A stretch of 64,000 nt of DNA from Methylobacterium planeticum (GCF_008806345.1 NZ_VZZJ01000003.1:186001-250000); one strand, 5' to 3'. Shown: positions 34,797 to 44,023, counted from the first letter of the stretch. Numbers and translations: made by a program. Notes: generated from the sequence alone by a model not told the origin.

Positions 34797-35543
34797 ATGA
34801 GCCTCAGTCTGTTCGGACATGTGTTTTCCACCGGAAGTGCTGCGGCGATCCTCGCCGAGGCGGAGGCCGGCCCGCGGGCGCGGCCCCGCCTCGTGGTGAC
34901 GGCCAATGTCGACCACATCGTCGTCCTGTCCGAGAACCCGGCCTTCCGGATGGCCTACGAGCGGGCGGCGGTCCGCACCCTCGACGGCACGCCGCTGGTC
35001 TGGCTGGCGCGCCTCGGCGGGCGCTACGACGCCGTCCGGGTGACGGGCCATGACCTGCTGGCCTGCGCGCTCGCGGGGCCGCAGCCGGAGGACCGGCGCG
35101 TCTTCGTGGTCTGCGCCGGCACCCGCGTGGGCGAGCGCATCCGCGACCTGTTCGTGCAGGCGGGCCTCGCCCCGGACGCGGTCGCCATCGCGGTGCCGCC
35201 CTTCGGCTTCGAGCAGGACGCGACCTACGGCCGCGCGCTCGCGGACGCGGTGCGCGCCCACGGGACCACGCTCCTCCTGATGGGGGTCGGCGCGCCGAAA
35301 TCCGAGATCTGGGTCGACCGGCAGGGGGCGGCGCTGGGCGAGCCCGTGGTCCTGGCGGTGGGCGATGCCGTGACGGTGGCCGCCGGGCTCGCGCCCCGTG
35401 CGCCGCGCCTCGTCCAGAGCGTCGGGCTCGAATGGCTGTTCCGCTTCCTGCACGCGCCGCAGCGCCTGTTCCGCCGCTACTTCGTGCGCTCCTGGCGCTT
35501 CGTCCGGATCGTGGCGAGCGAGCGCGACAGCGCCGCCGGCTAG
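34797..35543 (+). CDS. WecG/TagA/CpsF family glycosyltransferase
   Basis: 248 residues from MSLSLFGHVF. Diagnostic features: TANVDHIVVLSENPAFRMAYERA with the conserved TxN and the DG of LDGTPLVW, then VPPFGFEQD and LLMGVGAPKSEIWVD, which form the nucleotide-sugar site. The family (GT26) transfers N-acetylmannosaminuronate or similar sugars to lipid-linked intermediates. It closes the polysaccharide gene group. The 193 bp that follow hold no convincing gene. Confidence 0.9.
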   Translation: MSLSLFGHVFSTGSAAAILAEAEAGPRARPRLVVTANVDHIVVLSENPAFRMAYERAAVRTLDGTPLVWLARLGGRYDAVRVTGHDLLACALAGPQPEDRRVFVVCAGTRVGERIRDLFVQAGLAPDAVAIAVPPFGFEQDATYGRALADAVRAHGTTLLLMGVGAPKSEIWVDRQGAALGEPVVLAVGDAVTVAAGLAPRAPRLVQSVGLEWLFRFLHAPQRLFRRYFVRSWRFVRIVASERDSAAG

Positions 35544-35736
35544 GCGGCGCGCGGGCGTCCGGGCCGGATCGCGGTCACGCTTCATGCCGAAGACTATGCG
35601 CGACGAACCTTGCCGAAATCCTTCGCAAGGCCTCGCAACCGCGATGCTTGCCAAGGCAACGACAATGCTGACTGGGACGCGCGCCCTGATGTCGGGCGAA
35701 CATCCGAACATTCGGCCTTGAGCGAATGGTCGATCC

Positions 35737-36309
35737 TCAGCGCTCGACGAAGAGATGCGGATGGCGCAGGCGCAGGGCGAGAACGAGGAGGAGCGTCTTC
35801 ACGTCCGTGATCCCGCCGTCGTCGCTCATCTCAGCGAGGCGGGCCAGCGGGATCTCGTGGACCGTGATGGCCTCGTGCTCGTCGGCGAGGCCGCCGCCCG
35901 GCCCCGCCCGGTCGCCCTCCGCGAAGGCCGCGAGGAACAGGTCCATCTGCTCCGTGGAGATGCCCGGCATGCTCCAGGCGCGCGCGACGCTCTCGAGGCT
36001 GCCGAGCCGGAGACCGGTCTCCTCGTAGGCCTCGCGCCGAGCGCCCTCCTCCGGCTCGGCCTCGTCGAGGAGGCCGGCCGGGGCCTCCAGCACCTCGGTG
36101 GTGCCGTCGGCGTAGAAGGCCGGGGCGCGGAACTGCGAGATCAGGACGGCGAGGCGCCGCTCGGGGTCGTAGGGCAGCACCGCGATCGCCCGGCCGTGAT
36201 CCTCGATCTCGCGCTTCAGGCGGGTACCGTCCGGCATCGTCACGTCGGCGATGAGGAAGCGGCTCCAGCCGTCATGCACGATGCGGGTCCCGCGGATGAT
36301 GGGTGCCAT
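35737..36309 (-). CDS. NUDIX hydrolase, ADP-ribose pyrophosphatase type
   Basis: 190 residues from MAPIIRGTRIVHDG. The Nudix box is G-x5-E-x7-REAYEETGL (about 80-102), and the preceding VLEAPAG plus the TEQMDLFLA region resemble NudF/GDP-mannose pyrophosphatase-type enzymes. It probably hydrolyses ADP-ribose or related nucleoside diphosphate sugars. Divergent neighbours are unrelated. Confidence 0.9.
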   Translation of the reverse strand: MAPIIRGTRIVHDGWSRFLIADVTMPDGTRLKREIEDHGRAIAVLPYDPERRLAVLISQFRAPAFYADGTTEVLEAPAGLLDEAEPEEGARREAYEETGLRLGSLESVARAWSMPGISTEQMDLFLAAFAEGDRAGPGGGLADEHEAITVHEIPLARLAEMSDDGGITDVKTLLLVLALRLRHPHLFVER

Positions 36310-36446
36310 GGCCAGTCTCCCGCCGTGAGGTCTCGCGCGGGCCGCAGCGCCCCCCGGACTTAGATCGTGCGGGGCTGTAACCGCGAGATGGCGCATGAAT
36401 GAGGCGGAGGATGGCCCGATCCCGGCACCGCGCCGGCCCCTGGCGA

Positions 36447-36695
36447 TCAGGCGGGCCGGGGCATCCGGCGGATGGTGAAGCGGACGGCCTCGGCGAGGCG
36501 CTCCTGCGCCTCGACCCGGTCCCCCTCCTGCCGCACCAGATTGGGGATGTCGATCGCCGACATCGGGTCGGTGCAGGTGACGACGAGGCCCGCCCCCGGG
36601 GCGAGGTTGCGCAGGGCCTTGCGGGTCCGCAGGACCGGCAGGGGGCATTTCAGCCCGCTGAGGTCGAGTTCGATCATCCCCGCCCCGCCCGTCAT
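36447..36695 (-). CDS. tusA: TusA-family sulfur carrier protein
   Basis: 82 residues. The family motif is LKCPLPVLRTRKAL with the sulfur-accepting cysteine C17. It relays persulfide sulfur, for example to tRNA thiolation or molybdenum cofactor enzymes. A terminator for the upstream gene (36712-36748) separates it from the gene on its 5' side, so it needs its own promoter or readthrough. Confidence 0.9.
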   Translation of the reverse strand: MTGGAGMIELDLSGLKCPLPVLRTRKALRNLAPGAGLVVTCTDPMSAIDIPNLVRQEGDRVEAQERLAEAVRFTIRRMPRPA

Positions 36696-36711
36696 GGTGG
36701 CCCTCGACGCG

Positions 36712-36748
36712 AAAACCCCGCCGACGGCGCATGCCGTCGACGGGGCTT
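36712..36748 (-). terminator. Rho-independent terminator (minus strand)
   Basis: CCCCGCCGACGGC (36716-36728) pairs with GCCGTCGACGGGG (36733-36745) with one mismatch and a 4-nt loop. On the minus strand it is followed by TTTT. It ends transcription of the Gly/Tyr-rich gene at 36799-37218. Confidence 0.85.
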
Positions 36749-36798
36749 GTAGACGATGCGGTCGGCGCCGGACAGGTGCCGGCCGGCCCGCGGGTGTC

Positions 36799-37218
36799 TC
36801 AGTAGCCGTAGGCCGGGTAACCGTAGCCGTACCCGTAGGCGGGGTAGCTGTAGCCGTAGGCCGGGTAGCCGTAGCCGCCGTAGCCGCCGTAGCCGGCCCC
36901 GTAATAGCCGTCGTAATAGCCGTAGCGCGGGGCGGCGCTCGCCGCGATCGCGCCGCCGATCAGGCCGAGCGCCGCGCCGGCCGCCAGGGCGCCGCCGACG
37001 TTGCGCCGATAGCCATAGCCACGATAGCCGCCGTAGCCACGATAGCCGCCGTAGCCGTAGCCGCCGCGCCAGCGGACCTGATCGACGTTGCCCGTGGGGC
37101 CGCCGACCTGAGCCGAGTTCAGCGCCGGAAGCGGCGCCGCCTCGGCGGGGGTGAAGGAGGCGGCGGAGAGGCCGACGGCGGCGGTTCCAGCCAGGGCCAG
37201 GGAAAGGATGCGCGACAT
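36799..37218 (-). CDS. Exported Gly/Tyr-rich repeat protein
   Basis: 139 residues from MSRILSLALAGTAAVG; a signal peptide ends near AEA-A (about residue 27). The mature chain is dominated by YGGYRGYGG and YPAYGYSYPAYGY-like repeats with a short Ala/Gly-rich hydrophobic segment (GGALAAGAALGLIGGAIAAS) in the middle. Such proteins are common in Methylobacterium and Bradyrhizobium-type genomes and are of unknown function, possibly surface-associated. Confidence 0.8.
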   Translation of the reverse strand: MSRILSLALAGTAAVGLSAASFTPAEAAPLPALNSAQVGGPTGNVDQVRWRGGYGYGGYRGYGGYRGYGYRRNVGGALAAGAALGLIGGAIAASAAPRYGYYDGYYGAGYGGYGGYGYPAYGYSYPAYGYGYGYPAYGY

Positions 37219-37460
37219 GCGGGCAATCTCCGTGAAGGATGTCATCGTGCCCTAGGAACGGCGCAGCCGGGCTTCTCGTTCCGCTTACGCCCAGCTCCGT
37301 GCCGTTTCGCGGGTGTGCTCACGCACCCGCGTCCGGTCCGGGCCCTCCGGCGACGATCCACCCACGCGCCCGGGCCCGAACGGAGACCCGAACCGACTGG
37401 CCGGGCCTCCCGGCGTCCGGTCCGATCAGGCTCGCGGGATTCGGGGCGGGCGTCGAAGGG

Positions 37461-38828
37461 TCAGAACACGCAATCGGCGAAGGCCGGGTCGACGGAGCGC
37501 TGCCACGCGCCCTCGTAATCGGCGAGCCGCTCCTCGGCCCGCGAGCGCCCGGCCGCCACGATGGCCTCGAGGGGCTGCAGGTAGATCGTCTCGTCGCGGC
37601 CCGACGCGTCGCGCCGCCCGCGCCTCTGCAGCCCGGCCCGGGCCAGCGCCAGGGCTTCCGCCGCCACCGCCCCGATGCTGCGGCCGGCGACCGGCGTCGC
37701 GAGGCCGAGGCGGGGGACGGTGGCCCGCGCCGCCTCGCGCTCGGCGGCGCTCCAGCCCTTCACGAGGTCGAGGGCCCCGTCGAGGGCCGCCTCGTCGTAG
37801 AGCAGGCCGGTCCAGAAGGCGGCCTGGGCGGCGATCATCGCGGGGCCGCCGACATCGGCGCCGCGCATCTCGAGGAAGCGCTTGAGGCGCACCTCCGGGA
37901 AGGACGTCGAGGCGTGGTTCGCCCAGTCCGAGACCGTGGCGTACTCGCCGGGCAACTGCGCCAGCTTGCCGGCCATCAGGTCACGGAAGGAAGCGCCCGA
38001 GACGTCGTGGTAGGTGTCGCCGCGCTTGACGAAGTACATCGGCATGGCGAGCAGCCAGTCGACATAGGTCTCGTAGCCGAAGCCCGGCTCGAAGGCCTCG
38101 GGCAGCATGCCGGTGCGGTCGGGATCGGTGTCGCGCCAGATCTCGGAGCGGCGGGACAGGAACCCGTTCGGGCGCCCGTCCGTGAAGGGGGAATTGGCGA
38201 AGAGCGCGGTCGCGACGGGCTGCAGCGCCAGGGAGGCGCGCATCTTGCGCACCATGTCGGCCTCCGAGCAGAAATCGACGTTCACCTGCACGGTGGCGGT
38301 GCGCAGCATCATGTCGAGGCCGAGGCTGCCGACCTTCGGCATGTAGCCGGCCATGATGCGGTAGCGGCTCTTGGGCATCACGGGGGTCTCTTCCCGCGTC
38401 CATTTTGGGCTCATCCCGAGGTCGAGGAAGCCGATGCCGAGGGGGTCGGCGGCGCGGCGCGTCGCCGCCAGGTGCTCGTCGAGTTCCCGCACCGTGGCGT
38501 GGACGTCGGGCAGCGGCGCCCCCGAGAGCTCGAACTGCCCCCCCGGCTCGATCGAGATGGCGCCCCCCGCCTCCGCCGCGAGGCCGATGACGTTGCCGGC
38601 ATCGAGGATCGGCTCCCAGCCGGTCTCGCGGGCGAGCCCCTCGAGGAGCGCGCGGATGCCGGTCTCGCCCTCGTAGGCGACGGGGGCGCGCGTCTCGCGG
38701 AAGAAGGGGATCTTCTCGTGCTCGGTGCCGATCGCGAAGCTCTCGCGCGGCTTCTCGCCGGCGGCGAACCACGCGATCAGCTCGGCGCGCGTGGTCAGCG
38801 GGGTCGTGTCGGACGTATCGCGCGCCAT
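37461..38828 (-). CDS. gshA: Glutamate-cysteine ligase
   Basis: 455 residues from MARDTSDTTPL, matching the class 2 (proteobacterial/plant-type) GshA length. Conserved segments: IGTEHEKIPF near 33-42, EPGGQFELSG near 101-110, and the MLRTATVQVNVDF and SDWANHASTSFPEVRLKRFLEMRGAD stretches. It joins glutamate and cysteine in the first step of glutathione synthesis; glutathione is also used in formaldehyde handling in some methylotrophs. RsmE lies upstream on the same strand with a 298-bp gap in which no gene was seen. Confidence 0.95.
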   Translation of the reverse strand: MARDTSDTTPLTTRAELIAWFAAGEKPRESFAIGTEHEKIPFFRETRAPVAYEGETGIRALLEGLARETGWEPILDAGNVIGLAAEAGGAISIEPGGQFELSGAPLPDVHATVRELDEHLAATRRAADPLGIGFLDLGMSPKWTREETPVMPKSRYRIMAGYMPKVGSLGLDMMLRTATVQVNVDFCSEADMVRKMRASLALQPVATALFANSPFTDGRPNGFLSRRSEIWRDTDPDRTGMLPEAFEPGFGYETYVDWLLAMPMYFVKRGDTYHDVSGASFRDLMAGKLAQLPGEYATVSDWANHASTSFPEVRLKRFLEMRGADVGGPAMIAAQAAFWTGLLYDEAALDGALDLVKGWSAAEREAARATVPRLGLATPVAGRSIGAVAAEALALARAGLQRRGRRDASGRDETIYLQPLEAIVAAGRSRAEERLADYEGAWQRSVDPAFADCVF

Positions 38829-39126
38829 GCGCTGCCTCGTCTGCGGAATCGATGGGCGGAAGCCGAGGCTGCACCGACCTTCAGGCTCCTCGCCAAACCA
38901 CCGCCCACAGCACCTCATCTGTCGGCGAGGCTGGTACACGGGTAGTTTCGCGAAAGACTCTCGGTGCGGTTGAGCCCCTTTCAGCGGGATGTCGTGTCCT
39001 TAATCTACCCGGCAAGGCGGGACAACGCGCGCCGTGCGCGTCCTCATCGCGCAAACCTCGGCCGTACACGGGGCGCGCCGCCTCCCGGACATCGGATGTG
39101 CGCGGGCGCACGCGGTCCGGCCGGGC

Positions 39127-39879
39127 TCAGCGCGCGTCGCCGAGGACGGCCTGGACGAGGGCGAGCGCCGCGACCGCCGCCGTGTCGGCCCGCAGGATGC
39201 GCGGCCCGAGGGAGAGCACGACGGAGTTCGGCCGTTCCCGGATCAGGGCGCGCTCCTCGGGGGCGAACCCGCCCTCGGGGCCGATCAGGACCGCGAGCGG
39301 CGGGGGCGCCGCCGGGTCGGCGGCCCCGCGCAACGCCGCCACCGGGTCGGCGACGGGTGCGTCCTCGTCGCAGACGACGAGGAGACGCCCCGGCTCGAGA
39401 TCCGCGAGGGCGGCGGGCAGGCGGGCCGCCTCCGGCAGGTCGGGGATCGCCAGGATGCCGCATTGCTCGGCCGCCTCGATCGCGTTGGCGCGCAGGCGCT
39501 CGGGCTTCAGCCGCTCGCCCTGCGTGTAGCGGGTGAAGACGGGTCGGATCGTGCCCGCCCCCATCTCCACGGCCTTCTGCGCCAGATAGTCGAGGCGGGC
39601 GCTCTTCAGGGGCGCGAAGAGATAGTGCAGGTCGGCGCGGGGCGGCTGCGGGCGCGTGCGCTCGGCGAGCACGAGGTCGGCGCTCTTGCGCCCGGTCGGA
39701 TCGAGATGGGCGCGCCACTCGCCGTCCCGCCCGTTGAAGAGCAGGACCGGATCCTCGGGCTTCCGGCGCAGGACGTTGAGGAGGTAGTTCGCCTGCGCCC
39801 GGTCGAGGGGCAGGCGCGCGCCGGGGGTGAGATCCGCCTCGACGAAGAGGCGCGGCGCGGTGAACTCGTAGGCGGCCAT
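39127..39879 (-). CDS. rsmE: 16S rRNA (uracil-1498-N3)-methyltransferase
   Basis: 250 residues, SPOUT-fold family. The N-terminal PUA-like part has VLRRKPEDPVLLFNGRDGEW; the C-terminal knot shows LIGPEGGFAPEER and SLGPRILRADTAAV, the SAM-binding trefoil loops. It methylates U1498 of 16S rRNA. It precedes gshA, an order common in Rhizobiales. Confidence 0.95.
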   Translation of the reverse strand: MAAYEFTAPRLFVEADLTPGARLPLDRAQANYLLNVLRRKPEDPVLLFNGRDGEWRAHLDPTGRKSADLVLAERTRPQPPRADLHYLFAPLKSARLDYLAQKAVEMGAGTIRPVFTRYTQGERLKPERLRANAIEAAEQCGILAIPDLPEAARLPAALADLEPGRLLVVCDEDAPVADPVAALRGAADPAAPPPLAVLIGPEGGFAPEERALIRERPNSVVLSLGPRILRADTAAVAALALVQAVLGDAR

Positions 39880-40245
39880 GCGGGTCTCGTCGCGTGCGGC
39901 GGCGGGCCTGTCAACGCGGGCGCGGCCCTGCGCCGGAACCGCCCCACCGATACGTTGCAAAAACGTTACGCCCGCGGGTTTTTGGGATTTCGCCCACCGG
40001 GGAAGGGAGCGGCCGGTTTGCGGCTCGAATGACGCCACATTCCTATGCAGAACCGGGCGCAAGACAATTCGGAAAGACAATTCGGCAAGACGGAACGGTA
40101 CGACTATTCGGCAAGGCAACCCGGGCCGGCGCCGCGCGGCATCGAAGGCGGCGCCCGTCCCGGGCGGCAGGCTTCCGGCCCGCGGGCGGCCTCGGGCCCT
40201 GCACATGGCGCGGTCGCCGAGAGTGGCGAGAGAGGAATCGAGGCA
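39880..40245. other. Divergent intergenic region (366 bp) with a 13-bp tandem repeat
   Basis: It separates rsmE from an exported protein gene. AAGACAATTCGGA, AAGACAATTCGGC and three degenerate units follow at about 13-bp spacing from 40061 to about 40125. An ACGTT-N5-AACGT inverted repeat lies at 39952-39966. No gene was seen. Confidence 0.7.
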
Positions 40246-40710
40246 ATGCTCACGAAAAACATCGCGACGGTAGCCGGCGCGCTCGCCGGGATCCTGCTGA
40301 TCGGCAGCCCGGCCTTCGCGCAGACGGCCGAGTGCGGCGACATCCAGAAGACCCTGCAGGCGCGGAAGGACCTCGTCGCCAAGGCCAACGCGGCCTCGAA
40401 CACCAAGAAGAAGATGACGCCGCAGGAGGCCTGCGCCCTGTTCGGCAAGCTGCAGGCCAACGGGGCCGAGGGCGTGAAGTGGATCGCCGCCAACAAGGAA
40501 TGGTGCTCGATCCCGGAATCCTTCGCGGAAGGCTTCAAGGCCGACCACGTCAAGGTGACGGGCATCCGCACCAAGATCTGCTCGGTCGCCGCCCAGGCCT
40601 CCAAGATGGAAGCCCAGGCCCGCGCCCAGGCCCAGAACGGCGGCGGCGGCGGTCTCCTCGGCGGCCCGGGCCTGACCGGCTCCTTCAAGATGCCGCAGGG
40701 CGCGCTCTAG
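40246..40710 (+). CDS. Exported protein of unknown function with four conserved-looking cysteines
   Basis: 154 residues from MLTKNIATVAGALAG; signal peptide to PAFA-Q (about residue 24). Cysteines fall at ECGD, EACALF, EWCSI and KICSV, spaced as if forming two periplasmic disulfides. The remainder is helical and charged, ending in a Gly-rich tail. The frame is open upstream from 40045, but that region contains the 13-bp repeat. No known family is recognised. Confidence 0.75.
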   Translation: MLTKNIATVAGALAGILLIGSPAFAQTAECGDIQKTLQARKDLVAKANAASNTKKKMTPQEACALFGKLQANGAEGVKWIAANKEWCSIPESFAEGFKADHVKVTGIRTKICSVAAQASKMEAQARAQAQNGGGGGLLGGPGLTGSFKMPQGAL

Positions 40711-40864
40711 GACGCGCGTCCCGACCCGGGCCCGGCGGTCTGTGCCCTGCGGGCCGCGACGCCGCGCGCCGGCTCCGCGTCGCCGCTCCCGGCGATGATC
40801 CGATGCCTCCGGTCCCGCCGATGATCCCGACGCGCTCCCCCCGACCCACCCGCCGGCGTCCCGC

Positions 40865-41815
40865 GTGAGCGGCGGGACGGCGGAGGACCGGCGCGTCGCG
40901 GACGCGGTCTCGGGGCACTGGGTCGACCGCCTCGCGCCCCGGCGGCTTCGTCCCTTCCTGCGTCTCGCCCGGGTCGACCGGCCGATCGGCTGGTGGCTGC
41001 TGCTCCTGCCCTGCTGGTGGTCGGCGGCCCTCGCGGCGACGCGGGCGGGCGCCCCCTACCCCGATCCCCGGCACCTGTTGCTGTTCCTCATCGGCGCCGT
41101 CGCGATGCGGGGGGCGGGCTCGACCTACAACGACATCGCCGACCGCGACCTCGACGCGCAGGTGGAGCGCACCCGCTCGCGGCCCCTGCCCTCGGGGCAG
41201 GTCAGCACCAGGGCCGCCGCCGCCTTCCTGGTGGGGCAGGCCCTCGTCGGGCTCGCGGTGCTGCTGCAGTTCAACGGGGTGGCGATCCTGGTCGGCATCG
41301 CCTCGCTCCTGCCCGTGGCGATCTACCCGTTCATGAAGCGGGTGATGTCGATGCCGCAGCTCGTGCTCGGCCTCGCCTTCGCCTGGGGCGCGCTGATGGG
41401 CTGGGTCGCGGTGTTCGGCGCGCTCGCCGCGCCCGCCTTCTGGCTCTACGCCGGCGCCATCGCCTGGGTCGTCGGCTACGACACGATCTACGCCGTGCAG
41501 GATATCGAGGACGACGAGATCGCGGGGATCCGCTCCTCGGCCCGGCTGTTCGGCCCCCGCCTGCGCCTCGCGGTGGGGCTCTGCTACGGGCTCGCGGTCC
41601 TGTGCGTCGCGCTGGCCGCCCTCGGGGCCGGCGTCGGGCCGGTCGGGTTCGTCGGCATCGCGCTGTTCGCCGCCCATCTCGGGCGGCAGGTCCTGCGGCT
41701 CAAGGAGCGCGACGGCCAGGGTGCCCTCACGCTGTTCCGCTCGAACCGGAATGCCGGCCTGATCCTGTTCCTCGGGCTTGCCGCCGACACGGTCGGCCAG
41801 GGCTGGCCCGGCTGA
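40865..41815 (+). CDS. ubiA: 4-hydroxybenzoate polyprenyltransferase
   Basis: 316 residues from GTG 40865, with eight to nine membrane helices. The two aspartate-rich prenyl-diphosphate/Mg sites are NDIADRDLD (about 96-104) and YAVQDIEDDE (about 216-225). It attaches the isoprenoid tail in ubiquinone synthesis. It ends 6 bp from the convergent gene at 41822. Confidence 0.95.
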   Translation: MSGGTAEDRRVADAVSGHWVDRLAPRRLRPFLRLARVDRPIGWWLLLLPCWWSAALAATRAGAPYPDPRHLLLFLIGAVAMRGAGSTYNDIADRDLDAQVERTRSRPLPSGQVSTRAAAAFLVGQALVGLAVLLQFNGVAILVGIASLLPVAIYPFMKRVMSMPQLVLGLAFAWGALMGWVAVFGALAAPAFWLYAGAIAWVVGYDTIYAVQDIEDDEIAGIRSSARLFGPRLRLAVGLCYGLAVLCVALAALGAGVGPVGFVGIALFAAHLGRQVLRLKERDGQGALTLFRSNRNAGLILFLGLAADTVGQGWPG

Positions 41816-41821
41816 GCCGCC

Positions 41822-42313
41822 TCACGAGCGGGCGATGATCTCGTTCTCGCCCCGGTGGATCTGCGGGCGGACCGGCAGGCGGCCGGTCTTGCGGCGCACG
41901 AGGAAGCGCGGGCGGCGGTCGCCGAGCAGGCCGGTCCGGCGACGCTGGCGGGTGGTCCCGAGGGCGACGCGGCCGAGCTGCTGCGACACCAGGCTCAGGA
42001 TGCCGTCCTCCCGCACGATCATGCGCGGCAGGCCGGTCTTGGCCGCGAGGTCGCGCCAGATCGCCACCACGTCCTCCTCCGCGAAGGGACCGAGGCGGGA
42101 GAGCACCTCGCCCTCGGCATCGACGAGGAGGAGGTCGAAGCGGTCCTCGCCACAGCTCTCGGTCGCCTCGTTGGCGAACGCGAGGGCGATGCCGGCGGCC
42201 TTGGTGGCGTGGGCCTGGGCGCCGATCACGGGGAGCGGCGAGGGGGTGATGGCGAAGTGGCTCAAAGCGACCTCCGCAGGACCGTGCGCGTTCATGCTCT
42301 GATAAGTGTTCAT
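41822..42313 (-). CDS. Conserved hypothetical protein (DUF6101-like)
   Basis: 163 residues from MNTYQSMNAHG; another Met lies seven codons upstream. The middle part reads FDLLLVDAEGEVLSRLGPFAEEDVVAIWRDLAAKTGLPRMI, and the C-terminus is basic (RRRTGLLGDRRPRFLVRRKTGRL). It resembles a family seen next to ubiA in Methylobacterium and Bradyrhizobium and labelled DUF6101, recalled rather than verified. No catalytic motif is visible. Confidence 0.65.
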   Translation of the reverse strand: MNTYQSMNAHGPAEVALSHFAITPSPLPVIGAQAHATKAAGIALAFANEATESCGEDRFDLLLVDAEGEVLSRLGPFAEEDVVAIWRDLAAKTGLPRMIVREDGILSLVSQQLGRVALGTTRQRRRTGLLGDRRPRFLVRRKTGRLPVRPQIHRGENEIIARS

Positions 42314-42676
42314 CTGCCTGACGCCCTGTTGCAAGTGGCGGCCTCTGCCGGGCCGTCCGTTATGCCAAGCAAAATCGCGTCTAACCCCCTCAATCCACCT
42401 TAAGAGTGAGCGTTAAGCGAAAGTGGACGTCGGGTTTGTGGCCAGAATGCTCAACACTTCCTTGCCGTGATTGCGACAACACGGCCGTATCCGACTCTGC
42501 GGACTAATCCTTGTGACGAATCAGACCGGAGCCTAAGCTCGGTGAAGGGCGGGCGGCCGATCCCGGGCTCGACCGCGCCCGGATCCTCCGTCCCGACGCG
42601 CCCGCAACGATTTCGCCGAAGCCCGCTTGTCCCCCCGTCCCCAGGGCGGTCCCTGACCCTCGAAGACCGGAACTCC
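42314..42676. other. Divergent intergenic region, 363 bp
   Basis: It lies between the DUF6101-like gene and the cysQ-type gene. The part near 42365-42500 is somewhat A+T-richer and probably holds both promoters, but no clear -35/-10 pair, dyad or gene was identified. Confidence 0.5.
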
Positions 42677-43498
42677 ATGCCCGACACCATGTCCCCCGAG
42701 GCCGCGCAGGCTCTCATGCCTGTCCTGCGCGAGACGATCCGCGAAGCGGCCTCCCTCGCCCTCCCGTATTTCCGGGTGGGGGCGCAGACGCGGGCACGAA
42801 CCTGGTCGAAGGCGGGCGGCTCGCCGGTGACGGAGGCCGACGTCACGGTCGACGCCTTCCTGAAGGTGCGCCTCAGCCAGATCGTGCCGGCCGCCGCCTG
42901 GCTCTCGGAGGAAACCCGCGACGACCCGATCCGGCTCGGCCACGACCTGGTCTGGATCGTCGATCCGATCGACGGCACGCGCGCGTTCCTGTCGGGGCAT
43001 CCCGACTGGTCGATCGCGGTGGCGCTGCTGTCGGGCGGGGATCCGCTGATCGGCTTCGTGCACGCGCCCGCGGGCGAGCGCTTCTACGAGGCGGTGGCGG
43101 GGTCCGGCGCCACCTGCAACGGGGAGCCGATCGCCGTCTCGGCCCGCGGCGCCCTCACGGAGGCGCGGGTGACGGGCCCGAAACCGATGTTCGATCGGCT
43201 GACGCGGGGGGTCGCGCGCGCGGGCGCCGACCCGGCCTTCGTGCAGATCGAGCGGGTGCCCTCGCTGGCCCTGCGCGTCGCCCGGGTGGCCGAGGGCTCG
43301 ATCGATGTCGGCCTCGTCTCGAAGGATGCGCGGGATTGGGATCTGGCGGCCGCCGACCTGATCCTGCGCGAGGCGGGGGGCACGGTCTGCGATCTGTCGG
43401 GGCGCCCGACGTCCTACAACCGACCGGAGCCGGTGCATGGCGAACTGCTCGCGCTGCCGAACACGCTGCGCGACGTGGCGGTCGCCGCGATGGCCTGA
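42677..43498 (+). CDS. cysQ: Inositol monophosphatase family, CysQ-type phosphatase
   Basis: 273 residues. Metal-site motifs: WLSEE (about 75-79), DPIDGTRAF (about 97-105) and WDLAAADLI (about 224-232), all intact. CysQ removes the 3' phosphate of PAP, a by-product of PAPS reduction. The cysHDN/cysJI genes lie about 6 kb away, but the cysH product here looks like an APS reductase, so inositol phosphates or other substrates remain possible. Confidence 0.82.
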   Translation: MPDTMSPEAAQALMPVLRETIREAASLALPYFRVGAQTRARTWSKAGGSPVTEADVTVDAFLKVRLSQIVPAAAWLSEETRDDPIRLGHDLVWIVDPIDGTRAFLSGHPDWSIAVALLSGGDPLIGFVHAPAGERFYEAVAGSGATCNGEPIAVSARGALTEARVTGPKPMFDRLTRGVARAGADPAFVQIERVPSLALRVARVAEGSIDVGLVSKDARDWDLAAADLILREAGGTVCDLSGRPTSYNRPEPVHGELLALPNTLRDVAVAAMA

Positions 43499-43627
43499 GG
43501 CGCTGAAAGTGTTCCGGGCCCCCGAGACAGGGACCCGTGCCCTCGTCCCCGGGCCCGGGGCCCGGAGATCACGCGAGTCCGGCCCTCCGGCGCCGCGTCG
43601 CGCGGTGCGGAGGGCCTGCCTCGCCGG

Positions 43628-43864
43628 TCAGGCGCGTCCCGCCTCGCGCAAGGCCACCGCGTGGGGCTTCAGGCCGAGCCGGTCGGCGAGGTGCCAGCGC
43701 AGTTCGCGAGGGGAATGATAATGATAGGATTGATCGATGAGGTGGCTGAGATCGACGGTCGGCTTGCCGGACGTCGAGGCCTGCTTCAGGCGATCCACCC
43801 TGAAGGTCGCCGCGTCGGTGACGGGCGAGCGCGCGCTGCGGCGCGGGGTGTACTCGAACAACAT
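43628..43864 (-). CDS. Small hypothetical protein
   Basis: 78 residues, MLFEYTPRRSARSPV then KPTVDLSHLIDQSYHYHSPRELRWHLADRLGLKPHAV. The composition (His/Tyr-containing middle, helical end) and a sharp A+T-rich upstream tract (about 43860-43885) suggest a real gene. No family is recognised. It could be a small DNA- or protein-binding peptide, but nothing supports a specific role. Confidence 0.5.
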   Translation of the reverse strand: MLFEYTPRRSARSPVTDAATFRVDRLKQASTSGKPTVDLSHLIDQSYHYHSPRELRWHLADRLGLKPHAVALREAGRA

Positions 43865-44023
43865 ATTTTTTCTTCTTGTCTTCTCTAGGGTCGGATATTC
43901 GCCTGAGCGGCGAAGCCCGATGTCGTTTCTGGTTCTTGTGATGGCGTTGGCCGACCGGCGCGGGTGTTCCTGAAGAACGATGAGCGCCGGACGGTGTGAG
44001 CCGTTCGGGGGACGGCCGCTGAT

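Noticed and set aside
35582..35721. Short open frame after the WecG-type gene
   Set aside because: It is made of short imperfect repeats, without a clear start signal or similarity.
43547..43560. 14-bp palindrome CCCCGGGCCCGGGG after the cysQ-type gene
   Set aside because: Pure G/C palindromes of this kind are expected by chance in such DNA, and there is no T-run or promoter context.
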